Source: Frateuria terrea
GTDB lineage: Bacteria > Pseudomonadota > Gammaproteobacteria > Xanthomonadales > Rhodanobacteraceae
Direction of reading: 5' to 3'
DNA length: 64,000 nt
Assembly (NCBI RefSeq): GCF_900115705.1
Contig: NZ_FOXL01000004.1
Location: forward strand, 1-64,000
How positions within the stretch are numbered: position 1 is the stretch's first letter; the number at the start of each line of letters is the position of its first letter. A program made the position numbers and the translations under genes. The notes beneath the pieces were generated by a model. The model was not told where the DNA came from. It saw only the letters and a program-made list of their open reading frames with translations, and ran no database searches. This document shows positions 54,535-63,293 of this stretch, in pieces.

Positions 54535-56342
54535 GCTGCACGGACGGGCGGCGGCGATCGGCCGGCCGGCTGGTCCGTTGCCGTACGGATGGCCGAACCG
54601 CGATGCTGGAGATAGGCCTCCGCCGCGTACCGGCGCATCATGCGGTGGGCGTTGAAGTAGCTGGCGAGCTTGCTCACCGACTGCTTCATCATCCCGATCC
54701 AGCCGGCGCGGTTGCGGTGGTAGAGCGGCAGCACGACCTGCTCCAGGCAGTCGTAGAGCTTCCGGCTCGCCGCACCGTCGTCGTGCTCCTCGCCCAGCGA
54801 CCAGCCGGTGACGCCATCGATGCAGCCCTCGACCCACCACCCGTCCAGCACGCTCAGGTTGAGCACGCCGTTGGCGGCGGCCTTCATGCCGCTGGTGCCG
54901 GAGGCCTCCAGCGGCGGCAGCGGCGTGTTGAGCCAGAGGTCGCAACCGGCCACCAGCGCCCGCGCGGCGGCAAGGTCGTAGTCGGGCAGGAACACCAGGC
55001 GGATCTGCGGGGCCAGTTCGCGGGACAGCGCGTGCAACTGCCGCACCAGCTGCTTGCCCGCCTCGTCGTGCGGGTGCGCCTTGCCTGCCATGACGACCTG
55101 GAAGGGCGCCTTCGCATGGATCGCGCGCAGGCGCAGCGTGTCGGTGAACAGCAGCATCGGCCGCTTGTAGGCCGTCATGCGGCGGGCGAAGCCGATGATC
55201 GGCAGCTGCGTATCCAGCGCCACACCGGTGCGGTCGGCGACGAACGCGACCAGGTCGCCGCGCGCCTGCGCGTGGGCCTGCCATACGTCGCCATCAGGCA
55301 ACTGGTCGAACCGCGCCAGCGTCTCCGGATCGTGCACCCAGCAGTTGGAGCAGCGGTGGAAGAGGGTGGCAAATGCCGGATGCACCCAGTCGGGCAGGTA
55401 GACGCCATTGGTCACCGCGCGCACGTCATAGCCGGGGAACAGGCGCGTGGTCACCTCCGCGTGGCGCACGGCGACGCCATTGACGAAGCCGGCCAGGTTG
55501 AGCGCCAGCCGGGTCAGGTTGAGCGCGTCCGGGCCGGCCAGCAGGCGCACCTGCCCGCTGTCGACATAGCCCGGCAGCAGGCGCTCGTAGAGGTCGTATG
55601 CAAAGCGGTCGTGGCCCGCATCGACCGGCGTGTGCGTGGTGAATACGCAGGAGCGGCGTACCGGACCGGCATCGAAGCCCAGCTCGCCGGCGCCCACGGT
55701 GTCGGCCGGCAGCGGATAGCGGCGCAGGAGTTCCAGTCCGAGCAACGCCGCATGGCCCTCGTTCAGATGGTAGGTGGTGATCTCGAAGCCGAGCGCGTGC
55801 AGGACGCGCACGCCGGCGATGCCCAGCACGATTTCCTGCCTGAGCCGGTAGCTGGCGTCGCCCCCATACAGCTCGCTGGTGATCGCGCGATCCTCCGGGC
55901 TGTTCTCGGGCAGGTCGGTGTCCAGCAGCAGCACGGGCACCGGTTGCCCGAGACGGCCGTGCAGCCGGTACAGCCACGGGCGCACCCAGACTTCCCGGCA
56001 CTCGATGAGTACGGCCACCTTGGCGCGCAGCGGATGGACGAAGGCTTCGGGCACCCACGGGTCGGCCGATTCGAACTGGTTGCCCTGCGCGTCGAACGAC
56101 TGGCGCAGGTAGCCCTGCCTGGACATGAGGGTGACGAACACCATCGGCAGTTCCAGGTCCGCGGCCGCGCGCGCGGTGTCGCCCGCCAGCACGCCCAGGC
56201 CACCGGCATAGGTGTGCATGCGCGGCTCGAGCGCGATCTCCATCGAGAAGTAGGCAATGTGCGTGCGCGGCAGGTAAGGGCCGATGGCCGCCACGAACGC
56301 TGGCGCGGCCGTGGCGGTTGCGACCGGCGCGTCGGGGCTCAC
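54531..56342 (-). CDS. alpha-glucan (glycogen) phosphorylase family protein
   Basis: 603 residues. Pyridoxal-phosphate enzyme releasing glucose 1-phosphate from alpha-glucans. N-terminus [27 protein letters not shown]-terminal [28 protein letters not shown] with the cofactor Lys. Shorter than GlgP (about 800), as in the compact alpha-glucan phosphorylase subfamily. It overlaps the CBS 2 stop by 4 bp, so AMP/ATP sensing and glucan breakdown are coupled. Confidence 0.93.
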   Translation of the reverse strand: MSPDAPVATATAAPAFVAAIGPYLPRTHIAYFSMEIALEPRMHTYAGGLGVLAGDTARAAADLELPMVFVTLMSRQGYLRQSFDAQGNQFESADPWVPEAFVHPLRAKVAVLIECREVWVRPWLYRLHGRLGQPVPVLLLDTDLPENSPEDRAITSELYGGDASYRLRQEIVLGIAGVRVLHALGFEITTYHLNEGHAALLGLELLRRYPLPADTVGAGELGFDAGPVRRSCVFTTHTPVDAGHDRFAYDLYERLLPGYVDSGQVRLLAGPDALNLTRLALNLAGFVNGVAVRHAEVTTRLFPGYDVRAVTNGVYLPDWVHPAFATLFHRCSNCWVHDPETLARFDQLPDGDVWQAHAQARGDLVAFVADRTGVALDTQLPIIGFARRMTAYKRPMLLFTDTLRLRAIHAKAPFQVVMAGKAHPHDEAGKQLVRQLHALSRELAPQIRLVFLPDYDLAAARALVAGCDLWLNTPLPPLEASGTSGMKAAANGVLNLSVLDGWWVEGCIDGVTGWSLGEEHDDGAASRKLYDCLEQVVLPLYHRNRAGWIGMMKQSVSKLASYFNAHRMMRRYAAEAYLQHRGSAIRTATDQPAGRSPPPVRAA

Positions 56343-56788
56343 GGACGCGCTTCCATTTCACGCACCTGCCCGCGCACCAGCGCGCGGCTCATCTCCTGCA
56401 GGTAGACACCCAGCGCGCCGTAGATGTCGTCCAGGCTCAGCAGGCCGCACAGGCCGCCCTTGGCGTTGAGCACCGGCAGGCGGCGCACGCCGTGCGTACG
56501 CATGCGCGCCACCGCGTCGAGCAGCAGCTCGTCGTGCGAGCAGGTCGCCGGGTCGCGGGTCATCACCTCATCGACCCGCAACTGCGCGCAAGGCACTTCG
56601 GGCGCGACCACCTGTATGACGATGTCGCGGTCGGTCAGGACGCCGACGGGGATGCGCTCGCCATTGGGCTGCTCGACCACCACGAGCATGCCCACGTGCC
56701 GTTGGCGCATCAATCGCGCGGCCTCGGTCACGGAAGCGGCAGGGCTGACCGAAACTACCTGGTGGGTGCATAGCTTGTGGACTTGCAT
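56339..56788 (-). CDS. CBS-domain-pair protein (CBS 2)
   Basis: 149 residues with two CBS motifs (ASVTEAARLMRQRHVGMLVVV and LLDAVARMRTHGVRRLPVL), each followed by GVLTDRDI or GLLSLDDI. Close in design to CBS 1. First gene of the CBS-phosphorylase operon behind an FNR-type box. Confidence 0.92.
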   Translation of the reverse strand: MQVHKLCTHQVVSVSPAASVTEAARLMRQRHVGMLVVVEQPNGERIPVGVLTDRDIVIQVVAPEVPCAQLRVDEVMTRDPATCSHDELLLDAVARMRTHGVRRLPVLNAKGGLCGLLSLDDIYGALGVYLQEMSRALVRGQVREMEARP

Positions 56789-56841
56789 GGCCGGTTCCTC
56801 CCGCTTGCGCGGGAGCCTGCTGCCGTGGGCGCGGATGCGAG

Positions 56842-56855
56842 TTGACCCTGGTCAA
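56842..56855 (-). promoter_or_regulatory. FNR-type box for CBS 2-glucan phosphorylase
   Basis: TTGACCCTGGTCAA, exact; CAGGCT (56819-56814) after 22 nt. Confidence 0.72.
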
Positions 56856-56921
56856 CCCGGCGGCGGACGCCCTGTTCCGCTGCATGCTGCCCGCGCCGAT
56901 CCGGTGGTCCGAGCCAATCGA

Positions 56922-56935
56922 CTGATCCAGGTCAA
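56922..56935 (+). promoter_or_regulatory. FNR-type promoter of the PepSY-like gene
   Basis: CTGATCCAGGTCAA, one mismatch; TAGCGT (56957-56962) after 21 nt. Confidence 0.75.
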
Positions 56936-57022
56936 ATGGCAGGCCACGTTAGGTCCTAGCGTTGTTGCAGGTCGCGCCGAACCCCTGCATCACCGGCCTG
57001 CCTGCGGCCAAGCGAGGATGGA

Positions 57023-57400
57023 ATGTATGCCCGGTCCCCACTGCTTTGCGCGCGAATCCTGCTGGCCGTATGTGCGGGAACCGGCGCTGCGTGCGGAATG
57101 ACACGGGACGTGTCGCAGGCAGGCGCGCCGACCGGCCATTGGACGAAGTCCATCGACAAGGAACTGAGGGGAGCGAAGTACCTCAAGCAAGCGCGGATCC
57201 AGCCCGAGCAGGCGCGGGCGCTGGCGCTCAGGGTGTTCGACGGCGACATCATCTATCAGCGGATCGAGCCCAAGCCGGGCGGCAGTGGGCTGCGCTACTC
57301 GTTCATCATCAGGAACCGCCAGATGGAAGAGCGCCAGGTGGAGATCGACGCCAACGACGGCGCCACGTTGGAAAACGCCCAGACCGACAGATTTCGCTGA
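57023..57400 (+). CDS. small exported PepSY-like protein
   Basis: 125 residues. N-terminal hydrophobic stretch (LLCARILLAVCAGTGAACG) looks like a signal peptide, perhaps with a lipobox-like Cys. The mature part has ARIQPEQARALALRVFDGDI and a second strand set ending VEIDANDGATLE, typical of a PepSY domain (peptidase inhibitor or metal-related). AGGATGGA precedes the ATG. It precedes the ACP-ligase-PlsC gene by 77 bp. Confidence 0.78.
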   Translation: MYARSPLLCARILLAVCAGTGAACGMTRDVSQAGAPTGHWTKSIDKELRGAKYLKQARIQPEQARALALRVFDGDIIYQRIEPKPGGSGLRYSFIIRNRQMEERQVEIDANDGATLENAQTDRFR

Positions 57401-57477
57401 CCGGCCCCGGCGCCGGGCGCGCCCGCGTCTTCGCGCGAGTACGCGCCCCGTCGTGCCCGCCATGAGAGGCAAGCCGG

Positions 57478-60285
57478 ATGAACGACGCATCGATTCCCGG
57501 TAGCGACGTCCTGCTCGATGAAATCGGCAGGTTGCTGCGCGAACTGCACCCCAGGGACGCGAACATGCCAGCCGTATGGATGGGTGCGCGGCTGGACCGC
57601 GATCTGGGCCTGGACAGCCTGTCGCGGATGGAACTGCTGATGCGGCTGGAGAAGCGCCTGCACGTCTCGGTGGCCGAAACACGCGCCGTCGAGGCACGCA
57701 CGCCTGCCGACCTGCTGCGCGTCCTGGCGGCGTCGCCCTCGTGGGCGGCCAGCCATCCCGGCCCTGCCGCAGCGCTGGCGAGCCAGGTCGTGCTGGCAAC
57801 GCCCGAAGACGCGCGGACGCTGCCAGAGGTGCTGGCCTGGCATGCGCAGCGGCATCCGGACCGGGTGCACGTGCACTTCACCGGCGGTGAAGCCGACGGG
57901 ATCGAGCTGACCTACGCAGGGCTCTACGCCGCGGCCAGCGAGGTGGCGGGCGGCCTGCAGCGGGAAGGCCTGCGTGATGGCGAACCGGTGGCGCTGATGT
58001 TCCCCACGCACCCGGACCTGCTGATCGCCTTTTTCGCGGTGATGCTTGCCGGCGGCGTACCCGTGCCGTTGTACCCGCCGCTGCGGCCTGGCGAGCTTGG
58101 CGACTACTGGGGCCGCCAGACCGGCATCCTGCGCAATTGCGGGGCGCGGTTGATGCTCGTCGCGCCGGCGCTTTTCGCGCACCGCCATGCGATCGGGACC
58201 CTGGCCGGCGGCGTGGAACGGCTGCTTGCGGTCGCCTCGTTGCGTGGGCACGAGCCCCTGTCGGAACCCGCGCCGCGGCGCGGCGACCACCTGGCGATGC
58301 TGCAGTACACCTCCGGCAGCACCGCCGATCCGAAGGGCGTGATGCTCAGCCACGACAACCTGCTCGCCAATATCCGCACCATGGGGCGCCAGGTGGGCGC
58401 ATCGGCCAGGGACGTCTTCGTCAGCTGGTTGCCGCTCTACCATGACATGGGGCTGATCGGCGCGTGGCTGGGCAGCCTGTATTTCGGCATTCCGCTGGTC
58501 CTGATGCCGCCGCAGGCGTTCCTGCTGCACCCCGAACAGTGGCTGCGCGCGATCGACCGCTTCGGCGCCACCCTGTCGGCGGCTCCGAACTTTGCCTACG
58601 AGCTGTGCCTGCACCGGATCGAGGATCACGCGCTCGACGACCTGGATCTGCACCGGCTGCGCATCTGCTTCTGCGGTGCCGAGCCGGTGTTCCCCGACAC
58701 GCTGGAGCGCTTCACTGCACGCTTCGCCCGAGCCGGGCTCGCGCCCGCGGCCCTGCTTCCCGTCTACGGGCTGGCCGAAAACAGCCTCGGCCTGACCTTT
58801 CCGCCTGCGGGGCGGGGCATCCGCGTGTTGCGCGTGCGGCAGGACCGCTTCCTTCGCCACGGCGAGGCGGTGGTGGCAGATGACGAGGAGACACCGTCAC
58901 TGCGATTTGTCTCCTGCGGCGTCCCCTTGCCGGCACACGAAGTGCGCATCGTCGACGATTACGACCACGAATTGTCCGAAGGCCGGCAGGGGCGCATCCA
59001 GTTTCGCGGACCCTCCGCAACGGCAGGCTATTTCCACCAGCCGCAGCTCACGCGGGAGCTGTTCCACGATGGCTGGCTGGATACCGGCGACCTGGGCTTC
59101 GTGCGGCAGGGCGAGCTGTACCTTACCGGTCGCGCCAAGGACCTGGTCATCCGCGCCGGCCAGCATCTGCATCCCCAGGGCATCGAGCAGGCGGTCGGCG
59201 AGGTGCCGGGCATACGGCGTGGCCGCGTAGCGGCCTTCGGCACCCGCAAACAAGGCACGGAACGCCTGGTTGTCGTCGCCGAAACGCGGGTGACCGAGGC
59301 GGCACGGCGGCAGCAACTCCAGCGTGCCGTCAACGCGGCCGTCCACGCCTGCACGGGAGCACCGGCCGACGAGGTCGTGCTTGCCGCGCCGGGCGCCATA
59401 CTGAAGACATCGAGCGGCAAACTGCGCCGGTCCGCGTGCCGCACCGCGTTCGAAGGCGGCCGGCTCGATACGCCGGACCGGTGGCGCCTGCTGGCCGTGG
59501 TGGTGCGATCCCAATGGGATCGGCTGCGGCGCGTGACCGGCCACGCCGGCATGCTCGCCTACGCCGCTTACGCATGGCTGCTGCTGGGCCTGGCGGTCGT
59601 CCCCATGCTGGCCTGGCTTGCCTTGCCGATGCCCGCGGCATCGCGGTGGTGGGCCGCACGCCGGCTGCTGGGGGCGGTGGCAGCCGCCGCAGGCATCCGG
59701 GTTCGAATGCACCTGGTCGAAGCCTTGCCGGAGGGTCCATGCATCTTCGTCAGCAACCACGCCAGCTATGCCGACGCGCTGGCGCTGGTTTGCGCGCTCC
59801 CCAGACCCGTGGCGTTCGTCGCCAAACGGGAACTGGCGTCGCTGCCGCTGGTGGGCTGGATGCTGCGCCGGCTCGGCGTGGTGTTCGTGGCGCGCTCCGA
59901 TCCCCACACGCACGCACGAGCCCTGCAGCAGGTCAGCCGCGGCACGGGCGACGTGCTCTTCTTTCCCGAAGGCACCTTCCGCAGCATGCCGGGACTGGTG
60001 CACTTCCGCCTGGGCGCCTTCGTCGCGGCCGTCGAGGCGGGCATGCCGGTGATTCCCGTCGCCTTGCGCGGAACCCGCGCCGTGCTGCGCGACGACGAAT
60101 GGCTGCCGCATCCGGGCACGGTCGATGTCACGATCGCCGCGGCGATACATCCCCGCCGCAGCCCCGACACGTGGCCGGAGGCATTGCGGCTTGCGGCCGA
60201 AACGCGAGCGCCCATCCTCGAGCATTGTGGCGAGCCGGACGCCGACAGCGAGCGACCGGACATGCCCGATGCGCAGGCGCGCTAG
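57478..60285 (+). CDS. ACP-fatty acyl-AMP ligase-PlsC acyltransferase fusion
   Basis: 935 residues, three domains. Residues 1-85: acyl carrier domain with phosphopantetheine Ser47 (GLDSLSRMEL). About 100-655: fatty acyl-AMP ligase with YTSGSTADPKGVMLSH and the hallmark VSWLPLYHDMGLIG. About 690-900: 1-acylglycerol-phosphate acyltransferase (PlsC) with NHASYAD (H-x4-D) and FPEGTFRS. Membrane-associating hydrophobic segment near 700-730. It should activate a fatty acid, load its own carrier and transfer the chain to a lipid. The order is reverse of Aas, which is acyltransferase then ligase. Confidence 0.92.
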   Translation: MNDASIPGSDVLLDEIGRLLRELHPRDANMPAVWMGARLDRDLGLDSLSRMELLMRLEKRLHVSVAETRAVEARTPADLLRVLAASPSWAASHPGPAAALASQVVLATPEDARTLPEVLAWHAQRHPDRVHVHFTGGEADGIELTYAGLYAAASEVAGGLQREGLRDGEPVALMFPTHPDLLIAFFAVMLAGGVPVPLYPPLRPGELGDYWGRQTGILRNCGARLMLVAPALFAHRHAIGTLAGGVERLLAVASLRGHEPLSEPAPRRGDHLAMLQYTSGSTADPKGVMLSHDNLLANIRTMGRQVGASARDVFVSWLPLYHDMGLIGAWLGSLYFGIPLVLMPPQAFLLHPEQWLRAIDRFGATLSAAPNFAYELCLHRIEDHALDDLDLHRLRICFCGAEPVFPDTLERFTARFARAGLAPAALLPVYGLAENSLGLTFPPAGRGIRVLRVRQDRFLRHGEAVVADDEETPSLRFVSCGVPLPAHEVRIVDDYDHELSEGRQGRIQFRGPSATAGYFHQPQLTRELFHDGWLDTGDLGFVRQGELYLTGRAKDLVIRAGQHLHPQGIEQAVGEVPGIRRGRVAAFGTRKQGTERLVVVAETRVTEAARRQQLQRAVNAAVHACTGAPADEVVLAAPGAILKTSSGKLRRSACRTAFEGGRLDTPDRWRLLAVVVRSQWDRLRRVTGHAGMLAYAAYAWLLLGLAVVPMLAWLALPMPAASRWWAARRLLGAVAAAAGIRVRMHLVEALPEGPCIFVSNHASYADALALVCALPRPVAFVAKRELASLPLVGWMLRRLGVVFVARSDPHTHARALQQVSRGTGDVLFFPEGTFRSMPGLVHFRLGAFVAAVEAGMPVIPVALRGTRAVLRDDEWLPHPGTVDVTIAAAIHPRRSPDTWPEALRLAAETRAPILEHCGEPDADSERPDMPDAQAR

Positions 60286-62060
60286 GCGCCCATGGTGGTT
60301 GCCAGGCGGGCCCTCAATGCGGGCAACGGCAGCGTGTTGATCACGTCTTTGGCCTCGATCCAGCCGCGGCGCAGCTGACCGATGCCGAAGCGCAGCGCGG
60401 CCAAGCCGCCGGCGTCGTGCGCGTCGCTGCCGATGGCCAGCGGCACGCCGGCGGCCTTCGCCAGCCGGCAATGCACGTCGTCCAGATCCAGCCGGTCCGG
60501 GTGCGCGTTGGCCTCCAGAAAGCAGCCGCGTTCACGTGCGTGGCGCACGATGCGCTCGATGTCCACAGCGTAGGGGGCACGTTCCTCGATCAGGCGCCCG
60601 GTGGGGTGGGCCAGGATGCTGAAGCAGCGATGATCCATCGCACGCAGCAGGCGCGTGATCTGGCGCTCCCGCGAGAGGTCGAAGTGGCTGTGTACCGCGC
60701 CGACCACCAGGTCCAGGCGGGCCAGCAGGTCGTCCGGGAGATCCAGGCGGCCATCCTCGAGGATGTCCACTTCGATGCCCTTGAGCAGCACCGGTGCGAC
60801 ATGGGTTTCGTTGAAGCGGTCGATCGCCTCGATCTGTGCCAGCAACCGGCGGCGGTCCAGGCCACGCGCGACGGCGAGACCGTGCGAATGGTCGGTGATC
60901 GCCAGGTACTCAAGCCCCGCGGCGGCGGCGGCGGCGGCGCGCGCCATCGTTTCCAGGTCGGCACGACCGTCGCTGGCCTCGGTGTGGCTGTGCAGGTCGC
61001 CGCGCACGTCCTTCAGCTCGATCAGCGAGGGCAGGGTTCCGGCGGCGGCAGCTTCGATCTCGCCGAGGTTCTCGCGCAGTTCCGGCGGGATGGGTGGCAG
61101 GTCGATGCACGCATAGACTGAGGCTTCGGTAAGCCCCGCAATGCGACGGCTGCCGTGGTAGACACCGTACTCGTTGACCTTCATGCCGCGCTTGTGCGCC
61201 AGCCCGCGCAGCGCGAGGTTGTGCGCCTTCGAGCCGGTGAAGTAGACCAGGGCGGCGCCGAGGCTCGCCGGGCGCACCACCCGCAGATCCACCTGCAGCC
61301 CGCTGCGCAACACGACGCTTGACCGGGTGGCTCCCTGCGCGAGGACGCGGTGCACCATCGGGTAGGAGAGAAAGCGCCTGGACAGTGCGCTTCCATGGCC
61401 GGTCGCCACGAGCACGTCCACGTCGCCGACCGTTTCGCGCCAGCGGCGCAGGCTGCCGGCAAGCACCACCCGGGCTGGCTCCGGCGCACCCTGCACGTAG
61501 GAAGCCAGCGCCTCGGCCTGCTGCAGGGCGTCTGAAAGCTTCCAGCGATGGACCGTTCCGAGGGACTGAACGGCCGCCTCCAGAAGGTGTCGCTCGGTGT
61601 CCTTGCCGAAACCCTTGATGGTCTGGATGCGCCCGGCACGTGCGGCACGCAACAGCCCCGCGACCGAAGTGATGCCCAGCTCGTCGTGCAACCGCTGGGC
61701 ACGTCGCGGGCCGAGCCCCGGCAATCTGAGCAGGGCGGTCAGGCCTCTGGGGTGGGTCCGCCGCAGCTCGCGCAGCAGATGGCACGAACCCGTCGCCAGG
61801 ATTTCCTCGATCTTGCCTGCGAGGTCATTGCCTATGCCCGGCAGGTCGGCCAACCGATGCGCTGGATCGCGCCACGTAACCAGTGGTTGCGGCCAGCCGC
61901 CCACGGTGCGTGCAGCGTTGCGGTAGGCGCGCACGCGGAACGGATTGGCGCCGTCCAGTTCCAGCCAGTCGGCGATCTCATCGAAGACTCCGCCGACTTC
62001 GGCATTGCTTGCAGCGACCCCGCGGGACGCTGTGGGCTGGAGGGCTAGCGTGTGTGCCAT
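60282..62060 (-). CDS. polX: DNA polymerase X-family / PHP-domain protein
   Basis: 592 residues from ATG 62060; the predicted transcript starts nearby, ruling out 62093. Helix-hairpin-helix repeats (LPGIGNDLAGKIEEI; LPGLGPRRAQRL), nucleotidyltransferase domain with GSLRRWRETVGDVDVLV and third Asp in VDLRVV, and a C-terminal PHP domain (DLHSHTEASDGR; AITDHSHG; ILAHPTG; GSDAHD) expected to give 3'-5' exonuclease activity. PolX repairs gaps in non-replicating DNA. It is downstream of an FNR-type box. Confidence 0.92.
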   Translation of the reverse strand: MAHTLALQPTASRGVAASNAEVGGVFDEIADWLELDGANPFRVRAYRNAARTVGGWPQPLVTWRDPAHRLADLPGIGNDLAGKIEEILATGSCHLLRELRRTHPRGLTALLRLPGLGPRRAQRLHDELGITSVAGLLRAARAGRIQTIKGFGKDTERHLLEAAVQSLGTVHRWKLSDALQQAEALASYVQGAPEPARVVLAGSLRRWRETVGDVDVLVATGHGSALSRRFLSYPMVHRVLAQGATRSSVVLRSGLQVDLRVVRPASLGAALVYFTGSKAHNLALRGLAHKRGMKVNEYGVYHGSRRIAGLTEASVYACIDLPPIPPELRENLGEIEAAAAGTLPSLIELKDVRGDLHSHTEASDGRADLETMARAAAAAAAGLEYLAITDHSHGLAVARGLDRRRLLAQIEAIDRFNETHVAPVLLKGIEVDILEDGRLDLPDDLLARLDLVVGAVHSHFDLSRERQITRLLRAMDHRCFSILAHPTGRLIEERAPYAVDIERIVRHARERGCFLEANAHPDRLDLDDVHCRLAKAAGVPLAIGSDAHDAGGLAALRFGIGQLRRGWIEAKDVINTLPLPALRARLATTMGA

Positions 62061-62110
62061 GCGGGGGAATCTCCGATGCGCCCACGCTGCCACTGCCCCC
62101 GTGCCACCCC

Positions 62111-62124
62111 TTGACGTGGGTCAA
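62111..62124 (-). promoter_or_regulatory. FNR-type box for polX
   Basis: TTGACGTGGGTCAA, exact; CAGCGT (62089-62084) after 21 nt. The box contains the stop codon of the upstream gene. Confidence 0.72.
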
Positions 62125-63152
62125 GTCTGCCCGTGCGGGTCGCGCAAGGCATGGCGCGCGAGCCACAGCCCCGGCAGCATCGGCAGCCAGGTGGTGCAGC
62201 CGCGCAACAGCAAGGTTCCCGCCAGCGCGCCTTCGATGGGCAGCCCTTGCGTCGAAAGTGCGGCAACGCAGGCCGCTTCGAAGGTACCCAGGCCCATCGG
62301 GATCGGACTCACCGTCGCCACCATCATGGCCAGCAGGAAACTGGGATAGACCACGCCGTAGGAGACCTGCAGCCCAAGCGCGTGGAGCATGGTCCACAGT
62401 GTCGCCGCATCCGCGGCAATGACGAGGAGGTTGAGCGCAGCCGTGGCGGCGAGCAGCCGCTTGCGATGCAGCAGGTGAGCGACCGGGGCTTCCGCGGCGG
62501 CCTCCGCCAGCGAGGTTACGCCCGGCAGGCGCTCCATCCAGCGGGGTGCCCGGCGGCCGAACCGATGCAACACGAACAGGGCCAACGGTACCGACACGGC
62601 CACCAAGACGAAAAGGCCGGTCACGGTTGCCATCCAGGGACGTGCCTCGTGGTGAAGCCACAACAGCCCCATGCCCGTCACTGCGGAAAGCAGGTAGGCA
62701 CCGTAGAAGCCGATGAAGTTGGTCATCAGCGCCGCCATGCATGCCGGCCGCGGTACGCGCCGGCGGGCCAGTACGCCGACCAGGAAGGCCGTGCCGCCGA
62801 TACCGCCCGTCGGCACGGACTGGTCCACGAACAGCTTGGCCACGGAAAGCCCGATGAGCGAGCTCCAGGGGCGCTGTGCACCGGCACGATCCAGCCCCAG
62901 CCACCAGGCCGTGGCGACGCAGGCATAGGTGGTGATCTGCAGGAACACGGCCAGGGCAAGCCAGGCCGGTGCGAGCGAGCGGAGCAGGTCGAGGAAGCGT
63001 TCCACCTCGACGCGGCGCAGGACCACGCCGGCCAGTGCTGCCAGAGCCAGCACGCCCAGCAACCAGCCGGTCCATTGCAGCGTGGCCGCCGGTCGCTCGC
63101 CATTCGTCGGCGGCGAGGGCCATTGGCGTGATGCAGGCAGGTGATGGTCCAT
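62121..63152 (-). CDS. lysylphosphatidylglycerol synthase-type TM protein (UPF0104)
   Basis: 343 residues, seven to eight hydrophobic helices. Family motifs VDQSVPTGGIGGTAFLV and ATVSPIPMGLGTFEAACVAAL identify the UPF0104/AglD2 flippase-like domain, without the catalytic lysyltransferase part. Likely lipid or isoprenoid-linked glycolipid transfer. No convincing ribosome-binding site. Its position next to the PlsC fusion suggests joint envelope-lipid changes. Confidence 0.88.
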   Translation of the reverse strand: MDHHLPASRQWPSPPTNGERPAATLQWTGWLLGVLALAALAGVVLRRVEVERFLDLLRSLAPAWLALAVFLQITTYACVATAWWLGLDRAGAQRPWSSLIGLSVAKLFVDQSVPTGGIGGTAFLVGVLARRRVPRPACMAALMTNFIGFYGAYLLSAVTGMGLLWLHHEARPWMATVTGLFVLVAVSVPLALFVLHRFGRRAPRWMERLPGVTSLAEAAAEAPVAHLLHRKRLLAATAALNLLVIAADAATLWTMLHALGLQVSYGVVYPSFLLAMMVATVSPIPMGLGTFEAACVAALSTQGLPIEGALAGTLLLRGCTTWLPMLPGLWLARHALRDPHGQT

Positions 63153-63210
63153 GGAACGACCGGCGCAGGCGGGCAGGCGCCCATGCCACCACGACCGTCG
63201 CCCCTGTAGC

Positions 63211-63224
63211 TTGAGTTGCATCAA
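63211..63224 (-). promoter_or_regulatory. degenerate FNR-type box, UPF0104 side
   Basis: TTGAGTTGCATCAA, one mismatch. No clear -10 at the usual distance. Confidence 0.45.
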
Positions 63225-63246
63225 AGCAGGGTGGCATCGGCCGGAA

Positions 63247-63260
63247 TTGACCGTGGTCAA
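63247..63260 (+). promoter_or_regulatory. FNR-type box for the MgtA-like ATPase
   Basis: TTGACCGTGGTCAA, exact; CATGGT (63282-63287) after 21 nt. This places transcription start close to the ATG at 63294. Confidence 0.72.
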
Positions 63261-63293
63261 CGGCGCTTCGGCGTGGCCGTGCATGGTGCCGGC

